NCBI RefSeq assembly: GCF_000725485.1
Contig: NZ_JOAG01000038.1
Location: 1 to 64,000 of the forward strand
Direction: 5' to 3'
Source: Nonomuraea candida
GTDB taxonomy: Bacteria; Actinomycetota; Actinomycetes; Streptosporangiales; Streptosporangiaceae
Length of the DNA: 64,000 bases
Below the pieces are notes generated by a model that saw only the letters and a program-made list of their open reading frames with translations, was not told the origin of the DNA and did no database searches. Every line of letters begins with the position of its first letter. Positions within the stretch are counted from its first letter, which is position 1. The position numbers were made by a program, and so were the translations under genes. Of this stretch, positions 17,901 to 25,365 are shown in pieces.

Positions 17901-19318
17901 CCAAGTCCTCCAACGTCACCACCGCACCGGGCAACGACCCGCTCGGCGGCGGCGAAACGGTACGGGGTGCGAACGGCGCCTGGGCGTCGTACGATCCGGT
18001 GAACCTGGACGGCGTCCACTCGCTGGGACTGCGCGTAGCGTCACAAGCCGACACCACCATCGAGATCCGGCGGGACGCACCCACGGGGCCGCTCCTGGCC
18101 ACGAAGGAGATCCCGGCGACGGCCAAGGCCCAACGGATACCCGGAAAGACAGGATTCGGCAACGCCGCCCAGTTCAACAACGGGACCGCCCATCACTACG
18201 CCGAACTGCCCACGGGCGTCGTCAGCGGCCTGACCGGCGACTTCACCATCGCCACCTGGGTCAACCGCGCGGCCACCGGGCAGGACTGGTCCCGGATCTT
18301 CGACTTCGGCTCCGGGACCGGCACCTACATGTTCCTCACCCCGAACGCCGGCGGCGCACCCGGGCTCCGCTACGCCATCTCCACCCAGGGCAACTGCTGC
18401 GAGCAGCAACTGACCCACGACCAGGAACTCCCCGCCGGGTGGCACCACGTCGCGGTGACCCTGTCCGGAACCACCGGAACGTTGTGGCTCGACGGGGTCG
18501 CGGTCGCGACGAACACGAACATGACCATCAACCCAGCCGAGCTCGGACAGACAGCCAATAACTGGCTCATCCGCTCCCAATTTCCTGACCCCTACCTGAA
18601 CGCGGCGCTCGACGAATTCCACATCTACGACTCCGCACTCAGTCAGGCACAGCTCCAGGCGCTCATAGCGAACCCGGCCGGTGCCGCCGGCGGCAACATC
18701 GTCGCCTACACCTTCAACGAAGCCGGCGGCGCCACCCTCGTCGACGCCTCCGGCAACGGCGACAACGGCTCCATCGTCCTCAACCCGGCCGTCGCCACCT
18801 GGACCGACGCCACCGTCGACCTCAAGGCGACCACCGGCAGCACGCGGCTCTACCTGGTCTTCCCCGGCGCCGAGGCGAACGTCAACTGGCTGCGGCTCAA
18901 CGCCTGGCCCACCGGCCGGTTGCAGTCCTCCAACTACCCCGACCGCTATGTCCGGCATGCCAGCTTCGACGTGCTCCTCCACGTGAACCCCGCCATCGCG
19001 GACTCACAGTGGCGGATCGTGCCGGGCCTGGCCGATGCGACCGGCGACCACGTGTCCATCGAATCGGTCAACCACCCGGGCTACTACCTGCGGCACGCCG
19101 GCTTCGACTTCGCCCTCGTCCGCAACGACGGCAGCGCCCGGTTCAAAGCCGACGCGACGTTCAAACGCGTCCCCGGACTGGCCGACCCCACCGCGGTGTC
19201 GTTCCAGTCCTACAGCCATCCCGACCGCTACTTACGCCACTACCGGTTCGCTTTACGACTCGACCGGATCACCAACGACACCAGCCGAGCCGACGCTACC
19301 TACCGCATCACCGACTGA
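14969..19318 (+). CDS. Secreted multidomain ThuA / sugar dehydrogenase / PKD / LamG / AbfB protein
   Basis: A 1449-residue exported protein closing the operon. Order: signal peptide (about 1-32); ThuA-like domain about 38-255 (KILFFHKTTGFRHDSIP, GGGFVGLHS, WCSAFDGGRTFYTALGHS); six-bladed glucose/sorbosone dehydrogenase propeller about 275-770 (GQENGLIGIALDP, CCHSGGHLDFD, EIYVMGLRNPF, KPHDMEFGPDG); PKD repeat about 780-860 (FDADGDNLTFAWSFGDG); a carbohydrate-binding-like stretch about 960-1045; LamG domain about 1055-1215; and a C-terminal AbfB/CBM42-like trefoil with repeated YLRHAGF / YVRHASF motifs about 1290-1449. It probably binds plant or microbial polysaccharide outside the cell and oxidises a sugar. 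Start ATG overlaps the epimerase stop; a second ATG at 14984 with GGTGAG before it is an alternative. Confidence 0.88.
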   Translation: MTVRFMRLRFITFMVATLLAVLLPPPAISFAHPPAEAYKILFFHKTTGFRHDSIPAALAAVEELGTQHGYTVTQTQDASIFTDEGLAAFKAIVFFTDGENTLTTPQRTAFERYIHRGGGFVGLHSTSNTDKANWPWWRDLFGGAFFANHPPIQSATVKVDAAQHPATAHFGASFQWPGDEFYNLTANPRAAGVKVLLTVDESTYSGGQMGADHPVSWCSAFDGGRTFYTALGHSASHYANPGFRQHIGWAIEWAAGATEGDCGQPRTGIPTAAAFEKVALDDNTANPMKLDIAADGRVFYTQLGGTLKIYHPDTRQVTTAGQIPVYRGQENGLIGIALDPAFAQNNHLYLFYSDPASMTVDGIAGGVQHVSRFTLDPLSESIDMDSEVVLLKIPHQRVECCHSGGHLDFDAEGNLYISTGDDTNPFASGGFGPLDFRPGRQPWDAARSSGNAADLRGKILRINPLEAATSGDPPGVGSTYTVPDDNLFTSGKHDGLFPGGVYVPALGRPEIYVMGLRNPFTLDVDQTSGTLTFGLVGPDANPSGGVDPDRGPRGYDYWARVNEAGNYGWPFCIVNSQPYRHYDFATGVAGEPYDCAGGPVNDSPNNTGIDRLPPVEHLPTLYYPYCASNGGYSAPPPYPEVPCGPVDGGAAYGTGRAAYAGDTYRFNPQVTADGKFPQFFDGKPFVMEWERDFIATMNLDQNGAYVKGSLAEQFYGFRFDQSLRLRKPHDMEFGPDGNMYLIEWGDEFNFGGGGVNPDSGLFRISYVKDGRTPTVVSSASPDNGQPPVEVSFSSEGTFDADGDNLTFAWSFGDGATSTQPNPTHTYTRAGVYTAQLVVTDSSSRSASSNVTITVGNTKPVVTIDLPEHGQVFEWGDDVPFSVKVTDAEDGTVDCADVVVQQGVYHDTGGAVHVHQGPSHQGCQGTIQTDPESGHEGANVTTIVTASYTDAGGHPDAQPLTGGSSHLLRPAQTEAEHFAKSSNVTTAPGNDPLGGGETVRGANGAWASYDPVNLDGVHSLGLRVASQADTTIEIRRDAPTGPLLATKEIPATAKAQRIPGKTGFGNAAQFNNGTAHHYAELPTGVVSGLTGDFTIATWVNRAATGQDWSRIFDFGSGTGTYMFLTPNAGGAPGLRYAISTQGNCCEQQLTHDQELPAGWHHVAVTLSGTTGTLWLDGVAVATNTNMTINPAELGQTANNWLIRSQFPDPYLNAALDEFHIYDSALSQAQLQALIANPAGAAGGNIVAYTFNEAGGATLVDASGNGDNGSIVLNPAVATWTDATVDLKATTGSTRLYLVFPGAEANVNWLRLNAWPTGRLQSSNYPDRYVRHASFDVLLHVNPAIADSQWRIVPGLADATGDHVSIESVNHPGYYLRHAGFDFALVRNDGSARFKADATFKRVPGLADPTAVSFQSYSHPDRYLRHYRFALRLDRITNDTSRADATYRITD

Positions 19319-19326
19319 CCACTACT

Positions 19327-19360
19327 CGGTGGACGGGGACGACCCGGTCCCCGTCCACCG
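19327..19360 (+). terminator. Strong hairpin ending the carbohydrate operon
   Basis: Nine bases after the stop, CGGTGGACGGGGAC and GTCCCCGTCCACCG form a perfect 14-bp stem with a 6-base loop. No T-run follows, as usual in GC-rich actinomycetes. Confidence 0.8.
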
Positions 19361-19601
19361 GGGGTCGACAGCCGCGGAGCAACGCCCCCATGGCCGAACG
19401 CCAGTCCGCCGACCGGATCGTGGTCCTGGACGGCGGGCGCGCCGCCGACGCGGGCGACCACTGCTGCTTCCGGTCTGGGGGACTCGCTCATCGCGCGCCC
19501 GGGCGGCGGTGGGTCTTCGCCTGCCCAGAATCGGACATTTAAGATCTACAACGTAAAGGCGCTCGGTTTGTGCAAAATTTCATTTTTTACTTCTTAAAGG
19601 C

Positions 19602-19616
19602 ACGGGCTACGCCCGT
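19602..19616. terminator. Short hairpin between the operon and drrB-like gene
   Basis: ACGGGC-TAC-GCCCGT (6-bp stem) lies 25 bases beyond the minus-strand permease stop, inside an AT-rich stretch (about 19540-19600). It may terminate the exporter operon. The remainder of this 322-base gap contains no convincing gene. Confidence 0.45.
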
Positions 19617-19640
19617 ACTCGACAATCCAAAGAAACGGTC

Positions 19641-20477
19641 TCATCGGTTGTAGAGCTTGCGTGCCCACAAGTAGCTGCCCAGGGCGATGACGGCGCTCCA
19701 GGCGGCGGCCGCGAGGAACGTGGTCCCGGCGGGACGGCCGGCCAGCAGCTCGCGCAGGGTCTCGATGACGGGGGTGAACGGCTGGTGCTCGGCGAACCAG
19801 CGCAAGGGGGCCGGCATCGACTCGGGCGGGACGAAGCCGCTGCCGAGGAAGGGCAGCACCATCAGGGGCATCGGCAGGTTGCTGGCCGTGGCGACGTTCT
19901 TGGTGACCATGGCGAGCGCGACCGACAGCCAGGTGATGGCGAAGGTGAACATGGCCAGCAGGCCGATCACGCCGAGCCAGTCGAGTGCCGAGGCGGCCGA
20001 GCGGAAGCCGATCAGCACGGCCACCAGGGTGACCGTCGTGATCGCGATGAAGTTCTGCACGAGTGCGCCGAGCACGTGTCCGGTGAGCACGGAGACGCGG
20101 GCGATGGCCATGGTCTTGAAGCGGGCGATGATGCCCTCGGTCATGTCGATGGCGACGGAGATCGCGGTTCCCTGGGCGGCGCCGGCGATCGCGGTGACGA
20201 TGATGCCGGGGGTGAGGTAGCCGACGTAGGTGGCGCGGTCGCCGCCGATGCCGGCGCCCATGGTGCCGCCGAAGACGTAGACGAACAGCAGCAGGAAGAC
20301 GACGGGGACGCCGGTGTAGGTGAGGATCAGGGTGGGGTAGCGCCAGAGGTGTTTGAGCTGGCGGCGGGTCATCGTCGCGGAGTCGGTGATGGCTCTCATG
20401 GCGGTCGCGGTCACGGTCGCGGTCACGGTGGTGGTCGTGGCGGTGGTCGTGGTGGTGGTCGTGGGGGTGGTGGTCAT
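19641..20477 (-). CDS. ABC-2 type exporter permease (DrrB family)
   Basis: A 278-residue membrane protein with six hydrophobic segments and the ABC-2/DrrB features RYPTLILTYTGVPVVFLLLFVYVFGG near 45-70, GYLTPGIIVTAIAGAAQGTAISVAIDMTEGIIARFKTM near 85-122 and NLPMPLMVLPFLGSGFVPPESMP near 200. The ATG overlaps the ATPase stop (ATGA). The N-terminal ~25 residues are nearly all Thr/Ala/Val, encoded by a low-complexity GGT/GGTC repeat at about 20400-20475; this is likely a slippage-prone, disordered leader. Together with the upstream ATPase it forms a drug or lipid exporter. Confidence 0.88.
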   Translation of the reverse strand: MTTTPTTTTTTTATTTTVTATVTATAMRAITDSATMTRRQLKHLWRYPTLILTYTGVPVVFLLLFVYVFGGTMGAGIGGDRATYVGYLTPGIIVTAIAGAAQGTAISVAIDMTEGIIARFKTMAIARVSVLTGHVLGALVQNFIAITTVTLVAVLIGFRSAASALDWLGVIGLLAMFTFAITWLSVALAMVTKNVATASNLPMPLMVLPFLGSGFVPPESMPAPLRWFAEHQPFTPVIETLRELLAGRPAGTTFLAAAAWSAVIALGSYLWARKLYNR

Positions 20478-21424
20478 GGGGCGGGTTCCTTGGTGAGGGT
20501 GAGGAAGACGTCGTCCAGGTCGGGGGTGTGGACGGTGAGTTCGGCGACGTCGATGGCGTGGGTGTCCAGCCGGTCGAGGAGGTTCTTGAGTGTCTTGACG
20601 CCGCCGGTGTGGGGGAGGTGGGCGGTGAGGGTGGCGTCGTCGTGGGTGGTGGCGCCGAGGTGGTGGAGGGCTCTGCGGTAGGCGTTCTCGTCGGTGAAGC
20701 GGACGGCGATGTGGCCGCCGGGGACGAGTCGTTTGAGTTCGTCGGGGGTGCCGTGGGCCACGAGCCGGCCCTGGCTGAGCAGGGCGATGTGGTCGGCGAG
20801 CTGGTCGGCTTCCTCGAGGTATTGGGTGGTGAGGAAGATGGTCACGCCGTTTTGGCGGACGAGGTCTTTGACGATCTGCCACATGGTGCGGCGGCTGCGT
20901 GGGTCGAGGCCGGTGGTGGGTTCGTCGAGGAAGATGAGCCGGGGTGTGCCGACGAGGGTCATGGCGAGGTCGAGGCGGCGGCGCATGCCGCCGGAGTAGG
21001 TGGCGGCGGGCTGGTGTGCGGCGTCGGTGAGGTCGAAGCGTTCCAGGAGTTCGTGGGCGCGCCGGCGTCCGGGGGTGCGGCCGAGGTGGAGGAGGTCGGC
21101 CATGAGGCGGAGGTTCTCCTCGCCGGTGAGGAAGGTGTCGATGGCGGAGAACTGGCCGGTGACGCCGATGGCGGCGCGTACGTGGTCGGGTTCTTTGGCG
21201 GGGTCGTGGCCGGCTACGCGGATGTCGCCGGCGTCGGGCTTGATCAGGGTGGACAGGATCTGGACGGTGGTGGTCTTGCCGGCGCCGTTGGGTCCGAGCA
21301 GGGAGAAGATCGTGCCTTGCGGGATGGTGAGGTCGATGCCGCTGAGGACGGGGTGTGTGCCGTAGGACTTGCGGAGTCCGGTGACGGAGATGGCGGGGGG
21401 CCGGCTGGTGTGCATGGTGGTCAT
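20474..21424 (-). CDS. Daunorubicin-resistance-type ABC exporter ATPase (DrrA family)
   Basis: A 316-residue ATPase with Walker A GPNGAGKTT, signature YSGGMRRRLDLAMTLVG, Walker B LIFLDEPTTGLDPRSR and switch TIFLTTQYLEEADQLAD. DrrA markers are the GVTGQFSAIDTFLTGEENL region and the C-terminal domain (DVAELTVHTPDLDDVFLTLT). Start: ATG at 21424 has GGAG only one base upstream; the ATG at 21415 (MHTSRPPAIS), nine bases after that GGAG, is equally likely. Powers the permease that follows; the exported compound is unknown. Confidence 0.9.
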   Translation of the reverse strand: MTTMHTSRPPAISVTGLRKSYGTHPVLSGIDLTIPQGTIFSLLGPNGAGKTTTVQILSTLIKPDAGDIRVAGHDPAKEPDHVRAAIGVTGQFSAIDTFLTGEENLRLMADLLHLGRTPGRRRAHELLERFDLTDAAHQPAATYSGGMRRRLDLAMTLVGTPRLIFLDEPTTGLDPRSRRTMWQIVKDLVRQNGVTIFLTTQYLEEADQLADHIALLSQGRLVAHGTPDELKRLVPGGHIAVRFTDENAYRRALHHLGATTHDDATLTAHLPHTGGVKTLKNLLDRLDTHAIDVAELTVHTPDLDDVFLTLTKEPAP

Positions 21425-21487
21425 CTCCGGGCCGGGTTGGGCGGGGTGGCGGGCGGTTCGAGACAGTACGTGTTTGACATGCTTTGA

Positions 21488-21517
21488 AAGCTACGTTGCG
21501 TTCAAATTTATTGTCAA
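21488..21517 (-). promoter_or_regulatory. Candidate promoter of the DrrAB-type exporter
   Basis: On the minus strand TTGACA (21517-21512) and TAGCTT (21493-21488) are 18 bases apart, predicting a leader of about 55 bases. The spacer contains AACGCAAC, which recurs in the regulator's putative operator. Confidence 0.55.
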
Positions 21518-21591
21518 TCGATGGAACGTGTCATCCCAGGTCGAGCCGGTGATTTTGGTGCGTTGACGCTGGCAGCGAATGCAATGCTGCG

Positions 21592-21616
21592 TTGCGTTGG
21601 TTGGGTGCTAACGCAA
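21592..21616. promoter_or_regulatory. Putative operator of the dual-HTH regulator
   Basis: TTGCGTT (21592-21598) and AACGCAA (21610-21616) form a perfect 7-bp inverted repeat with an 11-base spacer, ending 10 bases before the regulator's ATG. A third TTGCGTT half-site lies in the exporter promoter spacer (21497-21503). Shared sites would let one protein repress both directions. Confidence 0.55.
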
Positions 21617-21626
21617 TAATGGGGTC

Positions 21627-22304
21627 ATGCCAGGAGGAAGGTTGACCCAGCGGGACCGCCAGCGCATCGCGGCCGGTCTCACCGAGAGGCTCTCCTATGC
21701 CGAGATCGCCAGGCGTCTTGACCGGCCGACCTCCACGATCAGCCGGGAGATCGCCCGCAACGGCGGCCCCGGCGGTTACCGGCCGGAGCGGGCGCATCGG
21801 GCGGCGGAGCGGCGGGCGCGGCGTGGCACGCCGGTGCCGTCGCCCGGGCTGCCGGGTGGCAGGGCGGTCGGGGTGGAGGACGGGGTGATCGAGATGGCGG
21901 TCCGGATGGGGCTGCCGAAGATGATGGCGCGGGTGTTCATCGGCCTGCTGCTGTCCGAGGACGGCAGGCTCACGGCGGCGGGGCTGGCGCGCAGGTTGCA
22001 GGTCAGCCCGGCGTCCGTCTCGATGGCGGTGGGTTATCTGATCCAGCAGGGGCTGATCAGGCGTGAGCGTGATCAGCGGGGGCGTCGTGACGTGTATGTG
22101 ATCGATGACGACACCTGGTACCACTCGGTGATGACCGGTGCGCGGCAGACGCTGGAGGCGGCGGAGGCGGCGAGGAAGGCGGCGGAGGCGTTCGGGCCGG
22201 ACACGGTGGTGGGGCGGCGGATGGCGCGGGGTGGGATGTTCCTGGAGCGGATCAGCCTGGACCTGCTGGAGTCGACCGAGCGCTGGCGCGGCCTCCTGTC
22301 GTGA
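21627..22304 (+). CDS. Dual-HTH regulator: IS30-type HTH fused to a GbsR/MarR-like domain
   Basis: A 225-residue protein with two DNA-binding regions. Residues about 5-50 (LTQRDRQRIAAGLTERLSYAEIARRL, STISREIARNGG) resemble the HTH_38 domain of IS30-family transposases and sigma-like regulators. Residues about 85-190 are a winged HTH of the GbsR/MarR type (LAARRLQVSPASVSMAVGYL-like segment, LIRRERDQRGRRDVYVIDDD). A helical Ala/Glu-rich tail follows. It is divergent from the DrrAB-type exporter with which it shares half-sites, so it probably represses it until its ligand is present. No ribosome site is visible; the transcript may be leaderless. Confidence 0.78.
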   Translation: MPGGRLTQRDRQRIAAGLTERLSYAEIARRLDRPTSTISREIARNGGPGGYRPERAHRAAERRARRGTPVPSPGLPGGRAVGVEDGVIEMAVRMGLPKMMARVFIGLLLSEDGRLTAAGLARRLQVSPASVSMAVGYLIQQGLIRRERDQRGRRDVYVIDDDTWYHSVMTGARQTLEAAEAARKAAEAFGPDTVVGRRMARGGMFLERISLDLLESTERWRGLLS

Positions 22305-22424
22305 TCGGTTCGGGGTGACTCCGGTGTGCGTGTGATCGCTCGCGCGGGCCGGGCCCCGCGCAGGGGGCTGCCGGCCGCGCCGCGTGTCGCCCCGGTCGTC
22401 ACCTCCGCCTGATCGCGGCCGGGG

Positions 22425-23396
22425 TCAGCGGAAGGAGCGGCGGTAGGCGGCCGGGGTGGTGCGCAGGGCGGTGTGGAAGCGGCGGCGGAGGTTGACCGCC
22501 GAGGAGAGGCCGACGCGGGTGGCGATGGTCTCGACGGGCAGGTCGGTCTCCTCCAGTAGTGCGCGGGTGGCGGCCAGGCGGCGTTCCAGCAGCCAGCGGG
22601 CGGGCGGGACGCCGAGCTGGTCGGCGAACTGGCGGGTGAGGGTGCGGGGGGAGACGCCCAGGTAGGCGGCCATGTCCTCGACGGTGATGGGCTCGGACAG
22701 GTGGGCGAGCAGCCATTCGAGCAGGGGTGCCAGGGAGTCGGGCATGGGGCCGGTGGTGGGGAGTGGCGGGTACTGGCGCTGGCAGCCCTCGCGGTGCGGG
22801 CCGGCGGCGAGCTGGCGGCCGATGCGCATGGCGTGGGCCGCGCCGTGCTCCTGCAGCACCTGGTGGAGGCAGAGGTCGAGGGTGGCGGCCGAGGCGCCGG
22901 CGGTGGCGACGTCGCCGTGGTCGACGTAGATGACGGTGTCGTCGGGGATGACGCGGGGGTGGCGGGCGGCGAGCTCGCCGGACAGCTCCCAGTGGACGGA
23001 GGCGCGGCGGCCGTCCAGGAGTCCCAGGGCGGCGGGGATGAAGATGCCGGCGCAGACGGCGACGATGCGGGCGCCCCGGTCGTGGGCCCGGGAGACCGCG
23101 CGCAGCACGGCGGGGGAGGGGGTGAGGGTCCAGCCGGCGACGATCACGGTGCGGGCGTCGTCGAGGGCTTCGAGGCCGTGCTCGACCTGGATGGGGACGT
23201 CGAGGGTGGTGGGCAGGGAGCCGGGGTGCTCGGCGCACAGGGTGAAGCTGTAGTGGCGGGGGATGTCGGGGCCGTGGTAGCCGAAGACGGCCGAGGCGGA
23301 GGTGACGGGGTAGAGCTCCTGGCCGGGGGCGACCAGGGCGACCACGCGGTGCGGGCCGGGAGGTGTCGCGAGGGGGTCCCCGCAGTCCAGCAACAT
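22425..23396 (-). CDS. GlxA-family (DJ-1/PfpI plus AraC) transcriptional regulator
   Basis: A 323-residue regulator with an N-terminal DJ-1/PfpI-like domain (about 15-185; VVALVAPGQELYPVTSASAVFG, VAVCAGIFIPAALGLLDGRRASVHW with the nucleophile-elbow Cys) and a C-terminal AraC HTH pair (about 215-320; PITVEDMAAYLGVSPRTLTRQF, ETIATRVGLSSAVNLRRRFH). The ATG at 23396 was chosen because the longer frame upstream crosses the divergent promoter. It is 72 bases from, and divergent to, an MFS transporter gene that it likely regulates. Confidence 0.88.
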   Translation of the reverse strand: MLLDCGDPLATPPGPHRVVALVAPGQELYPVTSASAVFGYHGPDIPRHYSFTLCAEHPGSLPTTLDVPIQVEHGLEALDDARTVIVAGWTLTPSPAVLRAVSRAHDRGARIVAVCAGIFIPAALGLLDGRRASVHWELSGELAARHPRVIPDDTVIYVDHGDVATAGASAATLDLCLHQVLQEHGAAHAMRIGRQLAAGPHREGCQRQYPPLPTTGPMPDSLAPLLEWLLAHLSEPITVEDMAAYLGVSPRTLTRQFADQLGVPPARWLLERRLAATRALLEETDLPVETIATRVGLSSAVNLRRRFHTALRTTPAAYRRSFR

Positions 23397-23400
23397 GGCG

Positions 23401-23425
23401 CAAATGTACCCAATGATGTCATTTG
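23401..23425. promoter_or_regulatory. Inverted repeat between GlxA-like regulator and MFS gene
   Basis: CAAATG (23401-23406) and CATTTG (23420-23425) flank a nested CCCAATGA/TCATTTGGG dyad, in an AT-rich patch immediately upstream of the regulator start. A likely operator for autoregulation and control of the divergent MFS gene. Confidence 0.45.
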
Positions 23426-23468
23426 GGACACCGGTGGTCTGAGCTGGAAAGATCCAGAATGAGGGCTC

Positions 23469-24668
23469 ATGTGGACGAGGAACTTCACCCTCTACTTCGG
23501 CGCCCGCACCATCTCGCTGCTCGGCGACGCGATGATGCCCGTCGCCTCGGCGCTGGCGATCGGGAAAGTGTACGGGATCGCGGGCGTCGGCTACGTGCTG
23601 GCCCTGTGGACCGCGTCGGCCGTGCTGGTCATGCTGTTCGGCGGGGTGGTCGCCGACCGGATCGGCGCCCGGCGGCTGATGATCGGCGCGGACGTGGCCA
23701 GGGTCGTCACGCAGGGCGTCGTGGCGGTCGCCTTCCTCGACGGCGTCCCGCCGTACGCCCTGCTGCTGGCGACGGCGTTCGTGTCGGGCCTGGCCGCCGG
23801 GGTGTTCGAGCCGGGCGTGGGCGGCATGGTGCCCCTGGTCGCCCGGGACCCGCAGCGGGCCAACGCGACACTGAAGATCGCCGAGGCGGTCACCCAGCTG
23901 GCGGGGCCCGCGCTGGCCGGGGTGCTCGTCGTCGTCGCGGGGCCGGTCGTCGTCTACACCGTGGACGCCGCGACGTTCCTGGTCAGCGGGGTGTGCCTGC
24001 TGCTGGTCCGGGTCGCCGTGCCCCGGCCGGCGCCCTCCGACGTGCTGAGCGACCTGCGCAGGGGCTGGCAGGAGTTCCGGGCCAGGAGCTGGATGTGGTC
24101 GGTCATCCTGGTCTGGGTGTTCTGGGGCGTCCTGGTGGTCGGGCCGTACGTGCCGCTGTCCTCGCAGGTCATCGGGGCCGACTACGGCTGGGTGATGGCG
24201 GCGCTCGGCCTCGGCACCGTGCTGGGCGGGCTGGTGGCGATCCGGCTCCGGCCGCGCAGGCCGCTGGCCGCCGGGGCGGTGGCGCTGAGCGGGTACGTGG
24301 CGGTGCCCCTGACCGTCGCGCTCGGCCTGCCGCTGCCGCTGCTGATGGCCGGGCACCTGCTCGGCGGGTGCGCCTGGGCGTTCTGGTCGGTGATGTGGTC
24401 CACCAGCGTGCAGACCCAGGTCGCGCCGGACGTGCTCAACCGGGTCAACGCCTACCAGGTGGCCGGGTCCGTGGCGGGCATGGCCGCCGGGCAGGCGCTG
24501 GCCGGCCCGGCCGCCGCGCTGGTCGAACCGCGCACGTTCATGCTCGGGTCGGCCCTGGTGGCGGCCGGTGTGGTGGCGGCCCTGCTGTCGATCGGGCCGG
24601 TCAGGCGGCTGGGCCGCGCCTCCCGGCGGGAGCCGGCGGACCGGCCGCTCCCGGCTCCGGCCGGCTAG
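23469..24668 (+). CDS. MFS exporter
   Basis: A 399-residue major-facilitator protein with about 10-12 transmembrane segments. The loop 2-3 signature GGVVADRIGARRLMI is at about 58-72, and the start NFTLYFGARTISLLGDAMMPVA is typical of MFS_3-type drug efflux proteins. ATG at 23469 has GAGGG upstream. Divergent from the GlxA-like regulator. Probably exports a small toxic molecule; substrate unknown. Confidence 0.85.
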   Translation: MWTRNFTLYFGARTISLLGDAMMPVASALAIGKVYGIAGVGYVLALWTASAVLVMLFGGVVADRIGARRLMIGADVARVVTQGVVAVAFLDGVPPYALLLATAFVSGLAAGVFEPGVGGMVPLVARDPQRANATLKIAEAVTQLAGPALAGVLVVVAGPVVVYTVDAATFLVSGVCLLLVRVAVPRPAPSDVLSDLRRGWQEFRARSWMWSVILVWVFWGVLVVGPYVPLSSQVIGADYGWVMAALGLGTVLGGLVAIRLRPRRPLAAGAVALSGYVAVPLTVALGLPLPLLMAGHLLGGCAWAFWSVMWSTSVQTQVAPDVLNRVNAYQVAGSVAGMAAGQALAGPAAALVEPRTFMLGSALVAAGVVAALLSIGPVRRLGRASRREPADRPLPAPAG

Positions 24669-24790
24669 CCGGCGAACGCCGACAGCGGCGCCGTGCAGAG
24701 CGTCTGCTCGGCTCCGAACTCCTCGAACGTGCCGGCGGGCCGGAAGAGGAGGCGGTCCGTCGCGCGGCCGGCGATGACGAAAGGGCACCC
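24665..24790 (-). pseudogene. Possible C-terminal gene remnant
   Basis: An open minus-strand frame encodes about 41 plausible residues (CPFVIAGRATDRLLF, then GTFEEFGAEQTLCT) up to a TGA that overlaps the MFS stop. It differs from the low-complexity Arg/Ser/Thr shadow frames around it, but the frame upstream is clearly non-coding. I do not recognise the family; it may be the tail of a lost gene or chance. Confidence 0.25.
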
Positions 24791-24817
24791 GCCCCTGGCA
24801 GGTCCCGCCGCGCCCCG

Positions 24818-24842
24818 CCCGCCCCCTGGAGCCGGGGGCGGG
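24818..24842. terminator. Hairpin between convergent MFS and SnoaL-like genes
   Basis: CCCGCCCCC-N7-GGGGGCGGG forms a 9-bp all-GC stem 21 bases past the SnoaL-like stop and within 175 bases of the MFS stop. It is placed to terminate both convergent transcripts. Confidence 0.6.
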
Positions 24843-24863
24843 TCACCGGTGGCCCTTCCGGGA

Positions 24864-25304
24864 TCAGGCGGGCTGGTCCTTCTCCGCGGGGAGCCAGGCC
24901 TGGAGGTTCGCCGGGTCGAACGGGATCGAGATGTGCTCGTGGGTGATCGCCCACGAGCCGTTCGACCGGCGCAGGCAGACGGTCGAGCGTACCCAGATCG
25001 AGGCCTGCTGCCCGTTCCTGCGCTTGCCCGAGTCCAGGTGGAGCATGTGCACGAACGCGGTGTCACCGCTGGTCACGATGGACAGGTCGTGCGTTTCCAG
25101 GCTGATGGGGCCGTCGTAGCCGTCGAACCACCGCACGAAGTTGCGGCGCACCGCCTCCGTCCCCGCGAACTGCAGCGGGGGGACGACGTCGTAATAGACG
25201 ATGTCGGGCGAGTAGAGCGACATGAGCCGGTCGACGTCCTTGGCCTCGCAGGCCCGGGCCCGGCTGTCCAGGACGGTCCTGATCTCGGACTCGTTCGACG
25301 TCAT
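24864..25304 (-). CDS. SnoaL/NTF2-like fold protein
   Basis: A 146-residue protein of the NTF2-like superfamily (SnoaL_3/DUF4440-like). Motifs: VLDSRARACEAKDVDRLMSLYSPDIVYYDVVPP, AVRRNFVRWFDGYDGPI, AFVHMLHLDSGKR and SWAITHEHISIPFD at the end, matching the conserved W-I-H-EH-S pattern. I chose the ATG at 25304 because GGAGG lies seven bases upstream; the in-frame ATG at 25319 precedes that site. The function of such proteins ranges from ketosteroid isomerisation to unknown. Divergent from a truncated AraC gene. Confidence 0.82.
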   Translation of the reverse strand: MTSNESEIRTVLDSRARACEAKDVDRLMSLYSPDIVYYDVVPPLQFAGTEAVRRNFVRWFDGYDGPISLETHDLSIVTSGDTAFVHMLHLDSGKRRNGQQASIWVRSTVCLRRSNGSWAITHEHISIPFDPANLQAWLPAEKDQPA

Positions 25305-25365
25305 CGCATCCTCCGTCATATCCGGCCGCGGCCGGCTCACCCGGCCCGCGGTCCCTGTGCTGTCA

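Noticed and set aside
22425..24788. A 787-codon minus-strand open frame as one large protein
   Set aside because: Only its last 323 codons are the GlxA-like regulator; the rest is antisense to the MFS gene.
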